Shown here in pieces: positions 26,592-35,891 of a stretch of DNA of 64,000 nucleotides. The DNA is from an uncultured Holophagaceae bacterium. GTDB lineage: Bacteria; Acidobacteriota; Holophagae; Holophagales; Holophagaceae. The stretch's first letter is position 1; each line of letters opens with the position of its first letter. Both the position numbers and the translations under genes were made by a program. Below the pieces are notes generated by a model. The model was not told the origin of the DNA. It did not search any database and worked only from the letters and a program-made list of their open reading frames with translations. Location of the stretch: assembly GCA_903937385.1 (NCBI GenBank), contig CAIZZF010000010.1, positions 124,001 to 188,000 of the forward strand, given 5' to 3'.

Positions 26592-27640
26592 CACGCCCCC
26601 TGCCGGGGCCGCAGCCAGCGCCACTCCCGGTTGCCCAGCAGGCCCGTCTGGCGCGTCAGCATGATGATGATCAGGATCAGGGGACTGATGAGCATGCGCC
26701 ACTCCGCCAGCTGCGGGGCGAAGGTGCTCAGCAGGTTCCGCAGCAGCTCCATCAGCAGCGTGTAGGCCACCACGCCCAGGATCGAGCCGCTCAGGCTGGC
26801 CATGCCGCCCAGGTAGAGCATGACCAGGATCTCGGTGGTCTTGATGTAGTCGAAGCTGCGCGGCGTGATGAACTGCTGGTTCTGGGCCCAGAGGCCCCCC
26901 GCCAGCCCGGCGAAGGCCGCGGCGATGGTGAAGGCCCAGTTCTTGGCCCGGGCGATGGAGACGCCCATCAGCTCTGCGGCGATGGCGTTCTCCCGGATGG
27001 ACACCCACACGCGGCCGAAGCTGGACTGGATCAGGTTGCGCAGCAGGCCGAGGGTCAGCAGCGCGCAGACCGCCACGGCCAGGAAGTTGGTGTTCTTGGG
27101 GATGCCCGTGAAGCCCCGGGGGCCGCCGACGAAGTCCATGTTCTGGATGGCGTTGACGATGATCATGTTGAACCCGAGGGTGATGATCGCCAGGTAGTCG
27201 CCCACGGTCTTGAAGGTCACCAGCCCGATGAGGTAGCCGACCCCGGCGGCCATGAGCATGGCCCCACCCAGGGTGACGACGAGGATGATGCAGGTGCCGA
27301 GAACCGGCGGCAGGGCCGCGGCGGAAGGCAGTGCCTTCGTCGCGAGCAGCGCCGCCGTGTAGGCGCCCACGGCCATGAAGCCCGCATGCCCCAGGGCGAA
27401 CTCGCCCAGGTAGCCGTTCAGAAGGTTGAGGCTGGCCACCAGGATGATGTTCATGCCGATGATGGTCAGCAGGTGCAGGTAGTAGGGGTTGAGCACGTCC
27501 GGGAAGAGGCCCGCGTCCACGGAGAGCTGCAGGGGCAGGGCGAGGGCCAGGATCAGGGCGCAGACCATCCAGAAGCGGACCTTGGACTGTCCGGGTTCCG
27601 GGGGAGGCGCGGTGTGCTCCGGCTGGGGCTGAGTGGACAT
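26591..27640 (-). CDS. livM: Branched-chain amino acid ABC transporter permease LivM
   Basis: A 349-residue polytopic permease. The conserved segments L-L-N-G-Y-L-G-E-F-A-L-G-H-A-G-F-M-A-V-G-A-Y, G-D-Y-L-A-I-I-T-L-G-F, and G-R-V-W-V-S-I-R-E-N-A-I-A-A-E-L-M-G are those of LivM. The N-terminus is Pro-rich and cytoplasmic, then about nine or ten membrane segments follow. It lies 7 bp after livH. Confidence 0.95.
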   Translation of the reverse strand: MSTQPQPEHTAPPPEPGQSKVRFWMVCALILALALPLQLSVDAGLFPDVLNPYYLHLLTIIGMNIILVASLNLLNGYLGEFALGHAGFMAVGAYTAALLATKALPSAAALPPVLGTCIILVVTLGGAMLMAAGVGYLIGLVTFKTVGDYLAIITLGFNMIIVNAIQNMDFVGGPRGFTGIPKNTNFLAVAVCALLTLGLLRNLIQSSFGRVWVSIRENAIAAELMGVSIARAKNWAFTIAAAFAGLAGGLWAQNQQFITPRSFDYIKTTEILVMLYLGGMASLSGSILGVVAYTLLMELLRNLLSTFAPQLAEWRMLISPLILIIIMLTRQTGLLGNREWRWLRPRQGA

Positions 27641-27647
27641 CGGCGGT

Positions 27648-28538
27648 CTACACCTTCTTCAGGGTGGGCTTGCCCATGATGCCCCAGGGCCAGACAAGGA
27701 GGAGCAGGATCAGCAGGCCGAAGGCGATGCCGTTCTTCAGGTTCGAGGACAGGTAGGCCACGGTGATGACCTCCACCCCCGCCAGCAGGAAGGAGCCCAG
27801 CACCGCGCCCTCGATGGAGCCGATGCCGCCGATCACTGCGGCGATGAAGGCCTTCCAGCCCAGGTCGATGCCCATGTAGGGATCGATGGAGTAGGCCTGG
27901 CCGTAGAAGATGCCGCCCGCCGCCGCCAGGGCCGAGCCGATGGCGAAGGTGACGGCGATGACCAGGTTGAGGTTCACGCCCATGAGGGGTACCGCGTCCT
28001 TGTTGTCGGCCACGGCCCGCATAGCCGTGCCGATCAGGGTCCGATTCACCACCAGCCAGAGGATCGCCATGAGGGCCAGGGAGATCAGGATGATCAGCAG
28101 CTTGTCCCAGGTGACGAAGGCGCCCAGGTGCTGCTGGAGCCAGACCACCGGCGCCGAGGGCAGGCGGGCGGGGATCTGCCGCGTCTCGGGGCCCACCGTG
28201 AGGCGCACCAGGTTCTCCAGGAAGATGCCCACCCCCAGGGTGGTGATGACCACGGACATGCGCTGCGCGTTCCGCAGCCGGCGGTAGGCCACCCGCTCGA
28301 TGGTGACTCCCACCAGCGCGGTCAGCAGCATGGCCAGGGGCAGCAGCAGGTAGAAGGGCATCCAGCCGAAGCGCGTGGTGAGCAGCAGCCCGATGAAGCC
28401 CCCGAGCATGAAGATGTCACCGTGGGCGAAGTTGATGAGCCGGATGATGCCGTACACCATGCTGTAGCCCAGCGCGATCAGGGCATACACCGCCCCGAGC
28501 TGGGCGGCGTTGAAGAGCTGCTGGATGATGGTGTCCAA
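27648..28538 (-). CDS. livH: Branched-chain amino acid ABC transporter permease LivH
   Basis: A 296-residue permease with the LivH N-terminus (G-A-V-Y-A-L-I-A-L-G-Y-S-M-V-Y-G-I-I-R-L-I-N-F-A-H-G) and G-G-I-G-S-I-E-G-A-V-L-G near the end. The start is a TTG at 28538; the fit to the conserved family N-terminus supports it, though no clear ribosome binding site is seen. It is 18 bp downstream of the binding-protein gene. Confidence 0.94.
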   Translation of the reverse strand: MDTIIQQLFNAAQLGAVYALIALGYSMVYGIIRLINFAHGDIFMLGGFIGLLLTTRFGWMPFYLLLPLAMLLTALVGVTIERVAYRRLRNAQRMSVVITTLGVGIFLENLVRLTVGPETRQIPARLPSAPVVWLQQHLGAFVTWDKLLIILISLALMAILWLVVNRTLIGTAMRAVADNKDAVPLMGVNLNLVIAVTFAIGSALAAAGGIFYGQAYSIDPYMGIDLGWKAFIAAVIGGIGSIEGAVLGSFLLAGVEVITVAYLSSNLKNGIAFGLLILLLLVWPWGIMGKPTLKKV

Positions 28539-28556
28539 GGGCGGGCCGACCCGGGC

Positions 28557-29687
28557 CTAGGGGTTCACGGCGCTGTCGAAGACGAACTTGCCATCCTCGA
28601 CCTTGATGACCACGGCGCCCTTCACGGGATCGCCGCCGCCGCCGTAAGTGATGTTGCCCGTGACGCCCTGGAAGCCGACCGTGGCGGCCAGCGCGTCGCG
28701 GATGGCCTTGGAGTCGGCCTTGCCGGCGGTGGCCACGGCCTTGAGGATCAGGTTGGCGGAGTCATAGGTGAGGGCCGCCGCCGCGTCCGGAACGAGGCCG
28801 AAGCGGGCCTTGTATTTGGCGATGAAGCCCTTGGCGATGGGGTTGTCGATGTCGGGCGAGTAGTGGTTGGAGAAGTAGTTCCCATCCATGACCTTGCCGC
28901 CCAGCTTCACCAGCTCGGGGTTGTCCCAGCCATCCCCGCCCAGCATGACCGCCGTGAGGCCCAGCTTGCGGGCCTGCTGGATCTGGAGGGGGACCTCGTT
29001 GAAGTAGTTGGGGAGGAACAGCACCTCGGGATTCGAGCCCTTGATCTTCGTGAGCTGGGCCGAGAAGTCCGTGTCCTTGGTGTTGTAGGTCTCGAAGCCG
29101 ACGATCTTCCCGCCCATCTTGGTGAACTCGTCGCGGAAGACCTCGGCGATGCCCTTGTTGTAGTCGCTGGCCACGTCGTAGAGCACGGCGCCAGTCTTGG
29201 CCTTGAGCTTGCTGGTGGCGAACTGGGCCACCACGCGGCCCTGGAAGGGATCGATGAAGCAGGCCCGGAAGATGAACTTCCGGCCCTTGGTGACGTTGGG
29301 ATTGGTGGACCAGGGCGAGACCACGGGGATGCCGGAAGCCTCGGCGATGGGGGCGCCGGCGTTCGAGCACTTGCTGGTGTAGGAGCCGACGATGGCCAGC
29401 ACCCTGTCCTGGTTGATGAGCTTCTGGAACACCGTGGCCGTGGACTCAGGCTTGTCCTCGTCGTCCTCAAGGATGAAGCGCACCTTCACCTGCTTGTCGC
29501 CGACCTGGACCCCACCCCCGGCGTTGATCTCGTCCTGGACCAGGGCGATCGCGTTCTTGGCGGACTGCCCGGTGGCGGAGATGCTGCCAGTGGTCGGCGC
29601 CGAGACGCCGATCTTGATCTCCTTGGCGGTCGGTTTGCAGCCCGCGAGGACCAGAAGGGGAAGCAGGGCCAGGGTGCGGAGTTTCAT
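28557..29687 (-). CDS. livK: Branched-chain amino acid ABC transporter substrate-binding lipoprotein
   Basis: A 376-residue periplasmic binding protein of the Leu/Ile/Val (type I) class. The N-terminal signal ends in a lipobox, L-V-L-A-G-C, so the mature protein is probably lipid-anchored. The domain start I-K-I-G-V-S-A-P-T-T-G and A-I-V-G-S-Y-T-S-K-C-S-N-A, which contacts the ligand backbone in this family, are visible. Start ATG 29687. Ligand could be branched-chain or other aliphatic amino acids; sequence alone cannot separate them. It heads the operon, and a divergent exbD gene starts 176 bp away. Confidence 0.93.
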   Translation of the reverse strand: MKLRTLALLPLLVLAGCKPTAKEIKIGVSAPTTGSISATGQSAKNAIALVQDEINAGGGVQVGDKQVKVRFILEDDEDKPESTATVFQKLINQDRVLAIVGSYTSKCSNAGAPIAEASGIPVVSPWSTNPNVTKGRKFIFRACFIDPFQGRVVAQFATSKLKAKTGAVLYDVASDYNKGIAEVFRDEFTKMGGKIVGFETYNTKDTDFSAQLTKIKGSNPEVLFLPNYFNEVPLQIQQARKLGLTAVMLGGDGWDNPELVKLGGKVMDGNYFSNHYSPDIDNPIAKGFIAKYKARFGLVPDAAAALTYDSANLILKAVATAGKADSKAIRDALAATVGFQGVTGNITYGGGGDPVKGAVVIKVEDGKFVFDSAVNP

Positions 29688-29862
29688 GGCAGCGGTCCTC
29701 ATGGGCTGGGGAGCTGCGGCTGCCCCAGGTCTGGAAGGAATGGAAACACATTGGATGAAAGATCTTGGCCCAGGATACCGGGACTTAAGCCGGGATAGGA
29801 GGGGGAGATGGGGCCCGAGCCATCCGCCGCGCTAGACTGGGGACTTCAGCCCCGGGAGCAGC

Positions 29863-30287
<425 letters not shown>

Positions 30288-30291
<4 letters not shown>

Positions 30292-31103
30292 GCCAGGACC
30301 TCCAGGTCTACCTCCGCAGCCGCGCCCACCTGGGCGAGCTGGACTGGACGCGGGGCCTGGCCATCAGCATCGGCTTGCATGTGCTCCTCGGGGCCGTCTT
30401 CTTCTGGCCCCGGGGCAGCGCCACCCCCAGGGCCGAGGACCTGAAGGTCACCTGGGTGAACCTCCCCGCCGCCATGGCCGGGGCCTCTGGAGGGTCTGAA
30501 GCCATGGAGGTGGGCAAGTCCGGCGAGCGCCTCCGGCGCGTGGAGGAGGTGGCTCCCGTGCGGGCCACGGCCCCCTCCGCCACCACGCCAGATCCCTTCG
30601 CCAGCAAGACCACCAAGGCCGCCGCCAAGGGCGACAGCAAGGACACCACCAGCCAGGGCACCGGCACCACCGCCGCCAAGGGCAAGACCGCCACCGCAAA
30701 CCCCGTGGCGGGTGCCGTAGGCACAGGCAATGGCGCCGCCTTCGGAGCCGGCAGCAGCGTGCCCGGCCTGAACCCCAGCTCTGGCGTGCAGGGCGGCGTG
30801 GGCCTGGTGGGGGGCGTGGACGGCGACTTCCCCTTCGTCTGGTATCTGCAGCAGGTTCAGACCCGCATCACCGCCAACTGGAACCGGGTCTCCAACACCC
30901 AGGGCCGGGTGCAGATCTACTTCCGCATCGCCAAGGACGGGAGCCTCGACCGCGTGCGCGTGGAGATTCCCAGCGGCAACTCGGCCATGGATGAGAGCGC
31001 CCGCATGGCAGTCCTCCGAGCCGCCCCCCTGCAGCGCCTGCCCGAGGGCTACGAGGGGCAGTACCTCGGGATCCGGTTCTGGTTCACCTACCTGGGCAAC
31101 TAA
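30288..31103 (+). CDS. TonB/TolA-like energy transducer
   Basis: A 271-residue protein with one N-terminal membrane helix (A-I-S-I-G-L-H-V-L-L-G-A-V-F-F-W), a long Ala/Thr/Lys/Gly-rich periplasmic linker, and a C-terminal domain (Q-T-R-I-T-A-N-W-N-R-V, V-Q-I-Y-F-R-I-A-K-D-G-S-L) matching TonB/TolA C-terminal domains. It would link the ExbD motor to outer-membrane receptors or to envelope constriction. ATG 30288 overlaps the exbD stop. The C-terminal A-N-W pattern is closer to TolA-like C-terminal domains; the choice between TonB and TolA is open. Confidence 0.85.
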
Positions 31104-31227
31104 GCGGGGCGAGGCGGATCCCAGAAGGTTGAATCCAGGTCTTTTCCTGGCGACGCCCTTTCCGGAGGGTGGTTCCGGACCTACATTGAAGGATGCGCAA
31201 GTGCGCCCCAAGGAAAGGGGGAACGCC

Positions 31228-31791
31228 ATGCCAGCGCTCATCAGACTTGAGACCACGCCCCTCACGTGGCAGAGGGCTCCCGGGATTCGCCCGTCCTTCG
31301 CCCTACACGGGAAGGAGGGTGTCGTCGCCACCCTCGCCTTCCAGCCCGGGGACAACACCCTGGCCCGGGTGCAAACCGCCGACGGGGCCTGGACCCTGAA
31401 GCACCGGGGCTTCCCCGCCGACACGGTGACCCTCCGGGAGGTCGACTCCCACGTGGATCTCGCCACCTTCCATCCCCATCCCCTGGGGCACGGGAAGCTG
31501 GTCTTCCTGAGCGGGGACACCTTCGACTGGGTCCGCCTGGAAGGGGTCGAAGGCGGCGGGGCCTTCCTCGACCCGGATGGCATGACCCTCGTCCGCCTCA
31601 CGCTCCGGCCGGACACCTCGCACAAGATGATCCCGGATGAGCCCATCCTGGCGCAGGCGGAGGTGGGCCTGCCCCACCGGATCCAACCGGCGGGACCGGC
31701 GCTCCTGGCCGCCGTGGCCTGGTATCTGCTACGAGTCGAAGCCCTGCTTGAGCACCCAGACCGGGCAGCAGAGACCTGCCTGCGCATGTAG
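31228..31791 (+). CDS. Hypothetical protein (187 aa)
   Basis: GGGGGAA precedes ATG 31228. The product is a soluble, beta-rich protein without signal peptide (W-T-L-K-H-R-G-F, V-T-L-R-E-V-D-S-H-V-D, K-L-V-F-L-S-G-D-T-F-D-W), ending in a short helix (A-A-V-A-W-Y-L-L-R-V). I do not recognise the family. It may be a lipid-binding or tubby-like small beta protein by pattern, but this is weak. It converges with a small minus-strand gene. Confidence 0.65.
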   Translation: MPALIRLETTPLTWQRAPGIRPSFALHGKEGVVATLAFQPGDNTLARVQTADGAWTLKHRGFPADTVTLREVDSHVDLATFHPHPLGHGKLVFLSGDTFDWVRLEGVEGGGAFLDPDGMTLVRLTLRPDTSHKMIPDEPILAQAEVGLPHRIQPAGPALLAAVAWYLLRVEALLEHPDRAAETCLRM

Positions 31792-31817
31792 CTGCTGGCG
31801 GGGCCAAGCCTGGTCGG

Positions 31818-32105
31818 CTAGCTCCGGCCTGGGCCGGGGTCTGGATCGATGGCGAGGCTCACCAGCGGTGAGCGCGAGCCCGCCGGGAAGACCAGCTTGT
31901 AGGTACCGGAAGCCGGGAAGACCTCGGTGGGATGGCCATCTGGATCGATGAGCGTGCAGGGGCGGGAGTCTACCTCGATGGACAGCACCCAGGTCTGGCC
32001 GTTCCGGTGCAGCTCGGTGTCCCACTGGCGATGCTGGATCCTGGCCCCGGGCTTGGCGGGGGTCTTCTTGCGCGGGGCGAGCGTGGAATGCGGAGCCGTA
32101 GCCAT
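31818..32105 (-). CDS. Hypothetical protein (95 aa)
   Basis: ATG 32105 has AGGAG about nine bases upstream. The basic N-terminus (A-P-R-K-K-T-P-A-K-P-G-A-R) is followed by a beta-rich stretch (W-V-L-S-I-E-V-D-S-R-P-C-T-L-I-D-P-D-G) and a Pro/Gly tail. No family recognised. A much longer antisense frame runs through the same strand across the next gene, but the start with a ribosome binding site and the codon pattern limit the real gene to this part. Confidence 0.55.
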   Translation of the reverse strand: MATAPHSTLAPRKKTPAKPGARIQHRQWDTELHRNGQTWVLSIEVDSRPCTLIDPDGHPTEVFPASGTYKLVFPAGSRSPLVSLAIDPDPGPGRS

Positions 32106-32303
32106 TATTCCATCTCCTTTTTCTGACCAGCCCCTGACAAACATCACTGCCAACACGATTGTTTCAAACACATGATCTGTCAAGGGCCACCCCTCCCCCT
32201 GCGGGGTGCGGGAGACGTCCCCCTGGGGGCTCGACCTCATCCTCACCAGGCCAGGGGCAGCAGAGGGGCGCAGGAACCCCGCCACCCAAGGTAGACTCAC
32301 CCC

Positions 32304-33497
32304 ATGCTTCCGCTGCTCGCTCTGACCACGGTCCTCTGCCTCGCCCAGGTCCCATCGCCCTGCACCTTGACTCTGGAGCCCAGCGAGGTCCGACCCGGCG
32401 ACTCGGTGCTGTTGACCTGGTCCTGCACCCAGGTACCCCGCATCCGCCTGGAACCTGGCGGCATGATCCTCCCGGCCCGCTCCCAGGTCACCCTGCGCCC
32501 GGGCTACACCACCACCTACCGCGTCTTCGACGCCCGCCCGAACGGCCTGGAGCTGGGGCACGCCGAGGTGCGTGTCACCCCGGGCCTGCCCCTGGGCGAG
32601 CCCGCCCGCATCTGCGCCTTCGACGCCAGCACCCGGGCCGTGCTGCCGGGTGAGCCGGTGGTGCTCAAGTGGGAGTGCGCCGGCAGCGCCAAGGTCCGCC
32701 TGGAGCCCGGTGGCATGGAGCTCGACGGCAAGAGCGAGGTGACCGTCACGCCCATGGAGAACACCCGCTACACCATCACCGCCAACAACGCCGCCGGGGG
32801 GCAGAGCCGCACCCTGGAAGTCGCGGTCCTGGGTCCCGGGGCGGGTGCGCTGCCCCTGCCCGCGGTGGCTTGCACCTTCACCGCCAGCCGCCAGGTCGTG
32901 AGGCCCGGGGAGCAAGTGGAGCTGCGCTGGTCCTGCCAGGGCAACGCCAAGGTCCACCTGGAACCCGGCGGCCTGGAGCTGGACGGCCAGTCCAGCATCG
33001 CCGTGGTCCCGGACCGGACCACGGTCTACACGCTGAGCGTCAGCAACCTCATGGGCGGCTCCTCCCGCAGCCTGGAAGTCCGCGTGGAGGAACCCCGGAT
33101 CGTCCTCAGCGAGAAGGACCTGAAAGACCCGGAAGAGGCCATCAAGCCCCTGGAAAGCATGGACCTGCCTGAGGCCCTGCACCGAGGGGAGACCCTGAGG
33201 GCCGCCGCCCCTGCGGGCTCCTGGACCACCCGGATGGTGGTCTCCGGCCCGCCCAAGGGGCTGAAGCTCGTGGCCCGCGCCGCCGGCGAAAAGGCTCCCA
33301 TGATCCTGATCCTGCCCTTCCAGCGGAAGGACGGCCTGCGCCTCTGGCAGGCCTGCTACGGCACCTATCCCACCTCCGGCGCGGCCACAAGGGCCTGGCA
33401 GAGTGCCCCGAAGCCCCTCCGACAGGCCTTCAAGGACGCCTTCCCCCAGCGCCTGCCCCTCGCACCCAAGCCCGTGCCGGAGACATCGGCCGACTAA
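32304..33497 (+). CDS. Exported protein with three Ig-like repeats and a C-terminal SPOR-like region
   Basis: A 397-residue product starting with a short signal peptide (L-L-A-L-T-T-V-L-C-L-A-Q-V). Three homologous modules follow at about residues 19-95, 100-178 and 185-262. Each has the order G-x-x-V-x-L-x-W-x-C, then V-x-L-E-P-G-G-x-x-L, then T-x-Y-x-(V/I/L). This is an Ig-like beta-sandwich pattern. The end (L-R-L-W-Q-A-C-Y-G-T-Y-P-T-S-G-A-A-T) resembles SPOR domains, which bind denuded peptidoglycan. Function unknown; an envelope location is inferred. Its stop overlaps that of a convergent gene. Confidence 0.75.
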   Translation: MLPLLALTTVLCLAQVPSPCTLTLEPSEVRPGDSVLLTWSCTQVPRIRLEPGGMILPARSQVTLRPGYTTTYRVFDARPNGLELGHAEVRVTPGLPLGEPARICAFDASTRAVLPGEPVVLKWECAGSAKVRLEPGGMELDGKSEVTVTPMENTRYTITANNAAGGQSRTLEVAVLGPGAGALPLPAVACTFTASRQVVRPGEQVELRWSCQGNAKVHLEPGGLELDGQSSIAVVPDRTTVYTLSVSNLMGGSSRSLEVRVEEPRIVLSEKDLKDPEEAIKPLESMDLPEALHRGETLRAAAPAGSWTTRMVVSGPPKGLKLVARAAGEKAPMILILPFQRKDGLRLWQACYGTYPTSGAATRAWQSAPKPLRQAFKDAFPQRLPLAPKPVPETSAD

Positions 33498-34009
33498 TTG
33501 CGGATGACTTCGACCTCGAACTCCTCGCCCAGCATGTTGGCATCCAGGGTATCGACGATGAAGTAGATGGTTCGGGTCTCCCGCTTCGGATTCTTGTAGC
33601 TGGCCCGGGGTTCCCCACTGGGAATGCGGTTCTGGAGCAGGCCCTCCTCCAGCTCGCCCCAGGCATTCACACCCAGCACCCTGAACCAGGCCCTGCGGCC
33701 CTCCACCACCTGCACCCGCACGCTCTCACCGGCGGGCACCTCGATGGCGTAGGCGCGCCAGCCACTGATGTCGGGGACCTTGTCCTTCACCCGCACGCTG
33801 CCGGTGGGCAGCTGCAGCGCCGGGAGTCCGGCCTGCCGCGCCCGGTGGCGCATGGTGCTGAGCATGCTTCCGTCGACCCCGCGGTCGGGCGCCCGGGGGG
33901 CCAGGGGACCACGGGCCGCGGGCGGCAGGTCCTTGGCGTCCACGACCGGCAGGGGCGCCGCGGCGGGCTGGAGCAACAGCAGGGGGATCGTGCAGAGCCA
34001 GGGGATCAT
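33494..34009 (-). CDS. Hypothetical exported protein (171 aa)
   Basis: The N-terminus is a signal peptide (W-L-C-T-I-P-L-L-L-L-Q-P-A-A-A). The mature part has a disordered Pro-rich start, then a beta-rich domain (Y-A-I-E-V-P-A-G-E-S-V-R-V-Q-V-V, R-A-W-F-R-V-L-G) that could be a small carbohydrate-binding or DUF fold, ending in F-E-V-E-V-I-R-N. I recognise no named family. It converges with the Ig-like repeat gene and lies 43 bp upstream of nothing co-directional except lpxB, which comes before it on the same strand. Confidence 0.65.
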   Translation of the reverse strand: MIPWLCTIPLLLLQPAAAPLPVVDAKDLPPAARGPLAPRAPDRGVDGSMLSTMRHRARQAGLPALQLPTGSVRVKDKVPDISGWRAYAIEVPAGESVRVQVVEGRRAWFRVLGVNAWGELEEGLLQNRIPSGEPRASYKNPKRETRTIYFIVDTLDANMLGEEFEVEVIRN

Positions 34010-34052
34010 GGGAACCTCTTCGCCAGTGAGATGATCTGAACGCGGAATAGGT

Positions 34053-35180
34053 TTACAACTTCCGCAGCAGGTCTTCGACCACCCGGGCGGCCGCCCCGGG
34101 CTCGCCCAGGTGACCCCGGACCTCGGCCAGTCCGGCCCGGAGCCGCCGGGCCTCGTCGGGATCCAGCAGGCGGGTGAGTTCCTGGCCCAGCCGTTCGGGA
34201 TTGACCTCGTCCTGCAGCAGCTCCGGGGCCACCTCCCGCCGGGCCACCACGTTGGCGAGGCCGAAGTGGGGCACTTTCACGAGGCGCTTGGCGATCTGGT
34301 AGGTGAGGGCGTTCAGGCGGTAGACGATCGCGAAGGGGGTGCCGAGCAGGGCGGTCTCCAGGGTCGCGGTCCCGGAGGCGACCAGTGCCGCGTCCGCGTA
34401 GGCCCGGGCGGCGTAGGTGCGCCCCTCCACCAGCACCACCGGGGCGCCCTGGAGGTAGCCCCGCACGAACTCGGTCGCCAGCGTCGGCGCCACCGGAAGC
34501 ACCCACTGCACCTCGGGCCGGGCCTGCTGCCAGCGCCGCACCAGCTCCGCCATGGGGGGCAGCAGGCGCTGGATCTCGCCCTTGCGGCTGCCCGGCAGCA
34601 GGGCCACCAGGGGCCGCTGCGGATCCAGGCCGGTCTCGGCGAAGAAGGCCTCGCGCTCGCACTCGGGATGCACGAGCTCCACCAGCGGATGGCCCACGAA
34701 GCGGGCGTCCACGGGGTAGCCCCGGAACAGCTCCGGCTCGAAGTCGAAGAGGCAGAACAGGGTATCCAGCACCGTGCCCAGCTCGGGGATGCGGCCCTTC
34801 TTCCAGGCCCAGACCTGGGGGCACACGTACTGGTGCAGCCGCACGGCTGGCCGGTCCCGGCGCAGGGCCTTGGCCAGCCGCAGGTTGAAGCCCGGGTAGT
34901 CGATGAGCAGGGCATCGCTGATCGCCTCCTCCTGCGCGGCAGCGAGGATGGCCTTGAACAGCCGGTTCAGCCGGGGCAGGTGGCGGAGGACTTCGACGAA
35001 GCCCACCACAGCGAGGTCCTGCACATCCGCCAGCTTGCGGTCGAGGTAGGGCGTCATGCGCGGCCCGCCCACGCCCACGATGCGCAGATCAGGGCGCCGG
35101 GCCTTCAGCTCCCGCAGCAGCTCCGCGCCATGCAGGTCGCCCGAGTCCTCACCGGCGATCACCAGCAGGGTCGGGCTCAC
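34053..35180 (-). CDS. lpxB: Lipid-A-disaccharide synthase
   Basis: A 375-residue glycosyltransferase (GT19) that joins UDP-2,3-diacylglucosamine and lipid X to make the lipid A disaccharide at the inner membrane. Seen: G-E-D-S-G-D-L-H-G-A near the start, V-G-G-P-R-M, D-Y-P-G-F-N-L-R-L-A, C-P-Q-V-W-A-W-K-K-G-R, and F-V-G-H-P-L. GTG 35180 overlaps the upstream stop by GTGA. It shows a Gram-negative outer membrane with lipid A. No lpxA, lpxD or lpxI is adjacent. Confidence 0.95.
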   Translation of the reverse strand: MSPTLLVIAGEDSGDLHGAELLRELKARRPDLRIVGVGGPRMTPYLDRKLADVQDLAVVGFVEVLRHLPRLNRLFKAILAAAQEEAISDALLIDYPGFNLRLAKALRRDRPAVRLHQYVCPQVWAWKKGRIPELGTVLDTLFCLFDFEPELFRGYPVDARFVGHPLVELVHPECEREAFFAETGLDPQRPLVALLPGSRKGEIQRLLPPMAELVRRWQQARPEVQWVLPVAPTLATEFVRGYLQGAPVVLVEGRTYAARAYADAALVASGTATLETALLGTPFAIVYRLNALTYQIAKRLVKVPHFGLANVVARREVAPELLQDEVNPERLGQELTRLLDPDEARRLRAGLAEVRGHLGEPGAAARVVEDLLRKL

Positions 35181-35863
35181 GGGCGGTCTCCGCTTCCGTC
35201 CCAATGTTTGCCGAAGACGACGCTGTCATCGGGCACCACCGGGCGGCCCAGGGCCGTGGTCGGCATCTCGGCAGGGAACAGCACCGGCGGGTGGGCAGCC
35301 GCCAGCGCCGCCGCCTCCTCCCGGAAGCGCTCCGGCGCCTCGGCGGGCAGGGCCATGTCCCAGCGGTAGCCCAGCGCCTGCAGGGCGCGCAGGTCGGAGC
35401 CGGGCGCGCAGACACCGCACCAGAGGCGGTCCGCCAGAGGCTCGGCATCCACCGTGCCCGGGTGCCAGCAGAAGCCCACGGCCTCCCCCCGGGCCTCGCG
35501 CAGCAGGTCGAGCACAGTCGCCTCGGCGCCCGCCTCCAGACGCAGGGCCAGCTTTACGCCCCGGCCAGAGGTGGCCTCCAGCAGGTACTCGAGCTGCTCG
35601 AGCAGCTTGAAGCCCGCCGCGCGGGACGCCGGCTGGCGCACGGGGAGCACCAGGAAGTCCGCCCCGAGCCCCTGGCGCAGCACCGCCAGACCCTCCTCGG
35701 CGGGCGCCTCGCCCGGCAGGAACACCGCGTGAATGGCCAGCCCCAGCCGCAGGCCCAGGGACCAGCCCCCGTGCAGGAACCCGTCCCACTGCAACATCAA
35801 CGGCGCCAGGGGCACCCAGGGCGCAGGGTCGGAACTGGATGGGACCAGGGGAAGGAACCGCAT
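35177..35863 (-). CDS. Unknown protein translationally coupled to lpxB
   Basis: ATG 35863 opens a 228-residue frame without signal peptide. Alternating hydrophobic strands and helices (L-G-A-D-F-L-V-L-P-V, G-R-G-V-K-L-A-L-R-L, A-V-G-F-C-W-H-P-G-T-V-D) suggest a TIM-barrel-like fold as in sugar isomerase/epimerase proteins, but no family motif is clear. Its stop overlaps the lpxB start, so a role in lipid A or sugar metabolism is possible; in many bacteria lpxI precedes lpxB, but this is not LpxI by sequence. Divergent from the DUF2203 gene, 28 bp away. Confidence 0.65.
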   Translation of the reverse strand: MRFLPLVPSSSDPAPWVPLAPLMLQWDGFLHGGWSLGLRLGLAIHAVFLPGEAPAEEGLAVLRQGLGADFLVLPVRQPASRAAGFKLLEQLEYLLEATSGRGVKLALRLEAGAEATVLDLLREARGEAVGFCWHPGTVDAEPLADRLWCGVCAPGSDLRALQALGYRWDMALPAEAPERFREEAAALAAAHPPVLFPAEMPTTALGRPVVPDDSVVFGKHWDGSGDRP

Positions 35864-35891
35864 GGGTTTATCATGGAGCAACGGAGGCACC

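Noticed and set aside
31818-33182. Long minus-strand frame opposite the Ig-like repeat gene
   Set aside because: Only the last 95 codons (from ATG 32105 with a ribosome binding site) look coding; the rest is antisense to the repeat protein.
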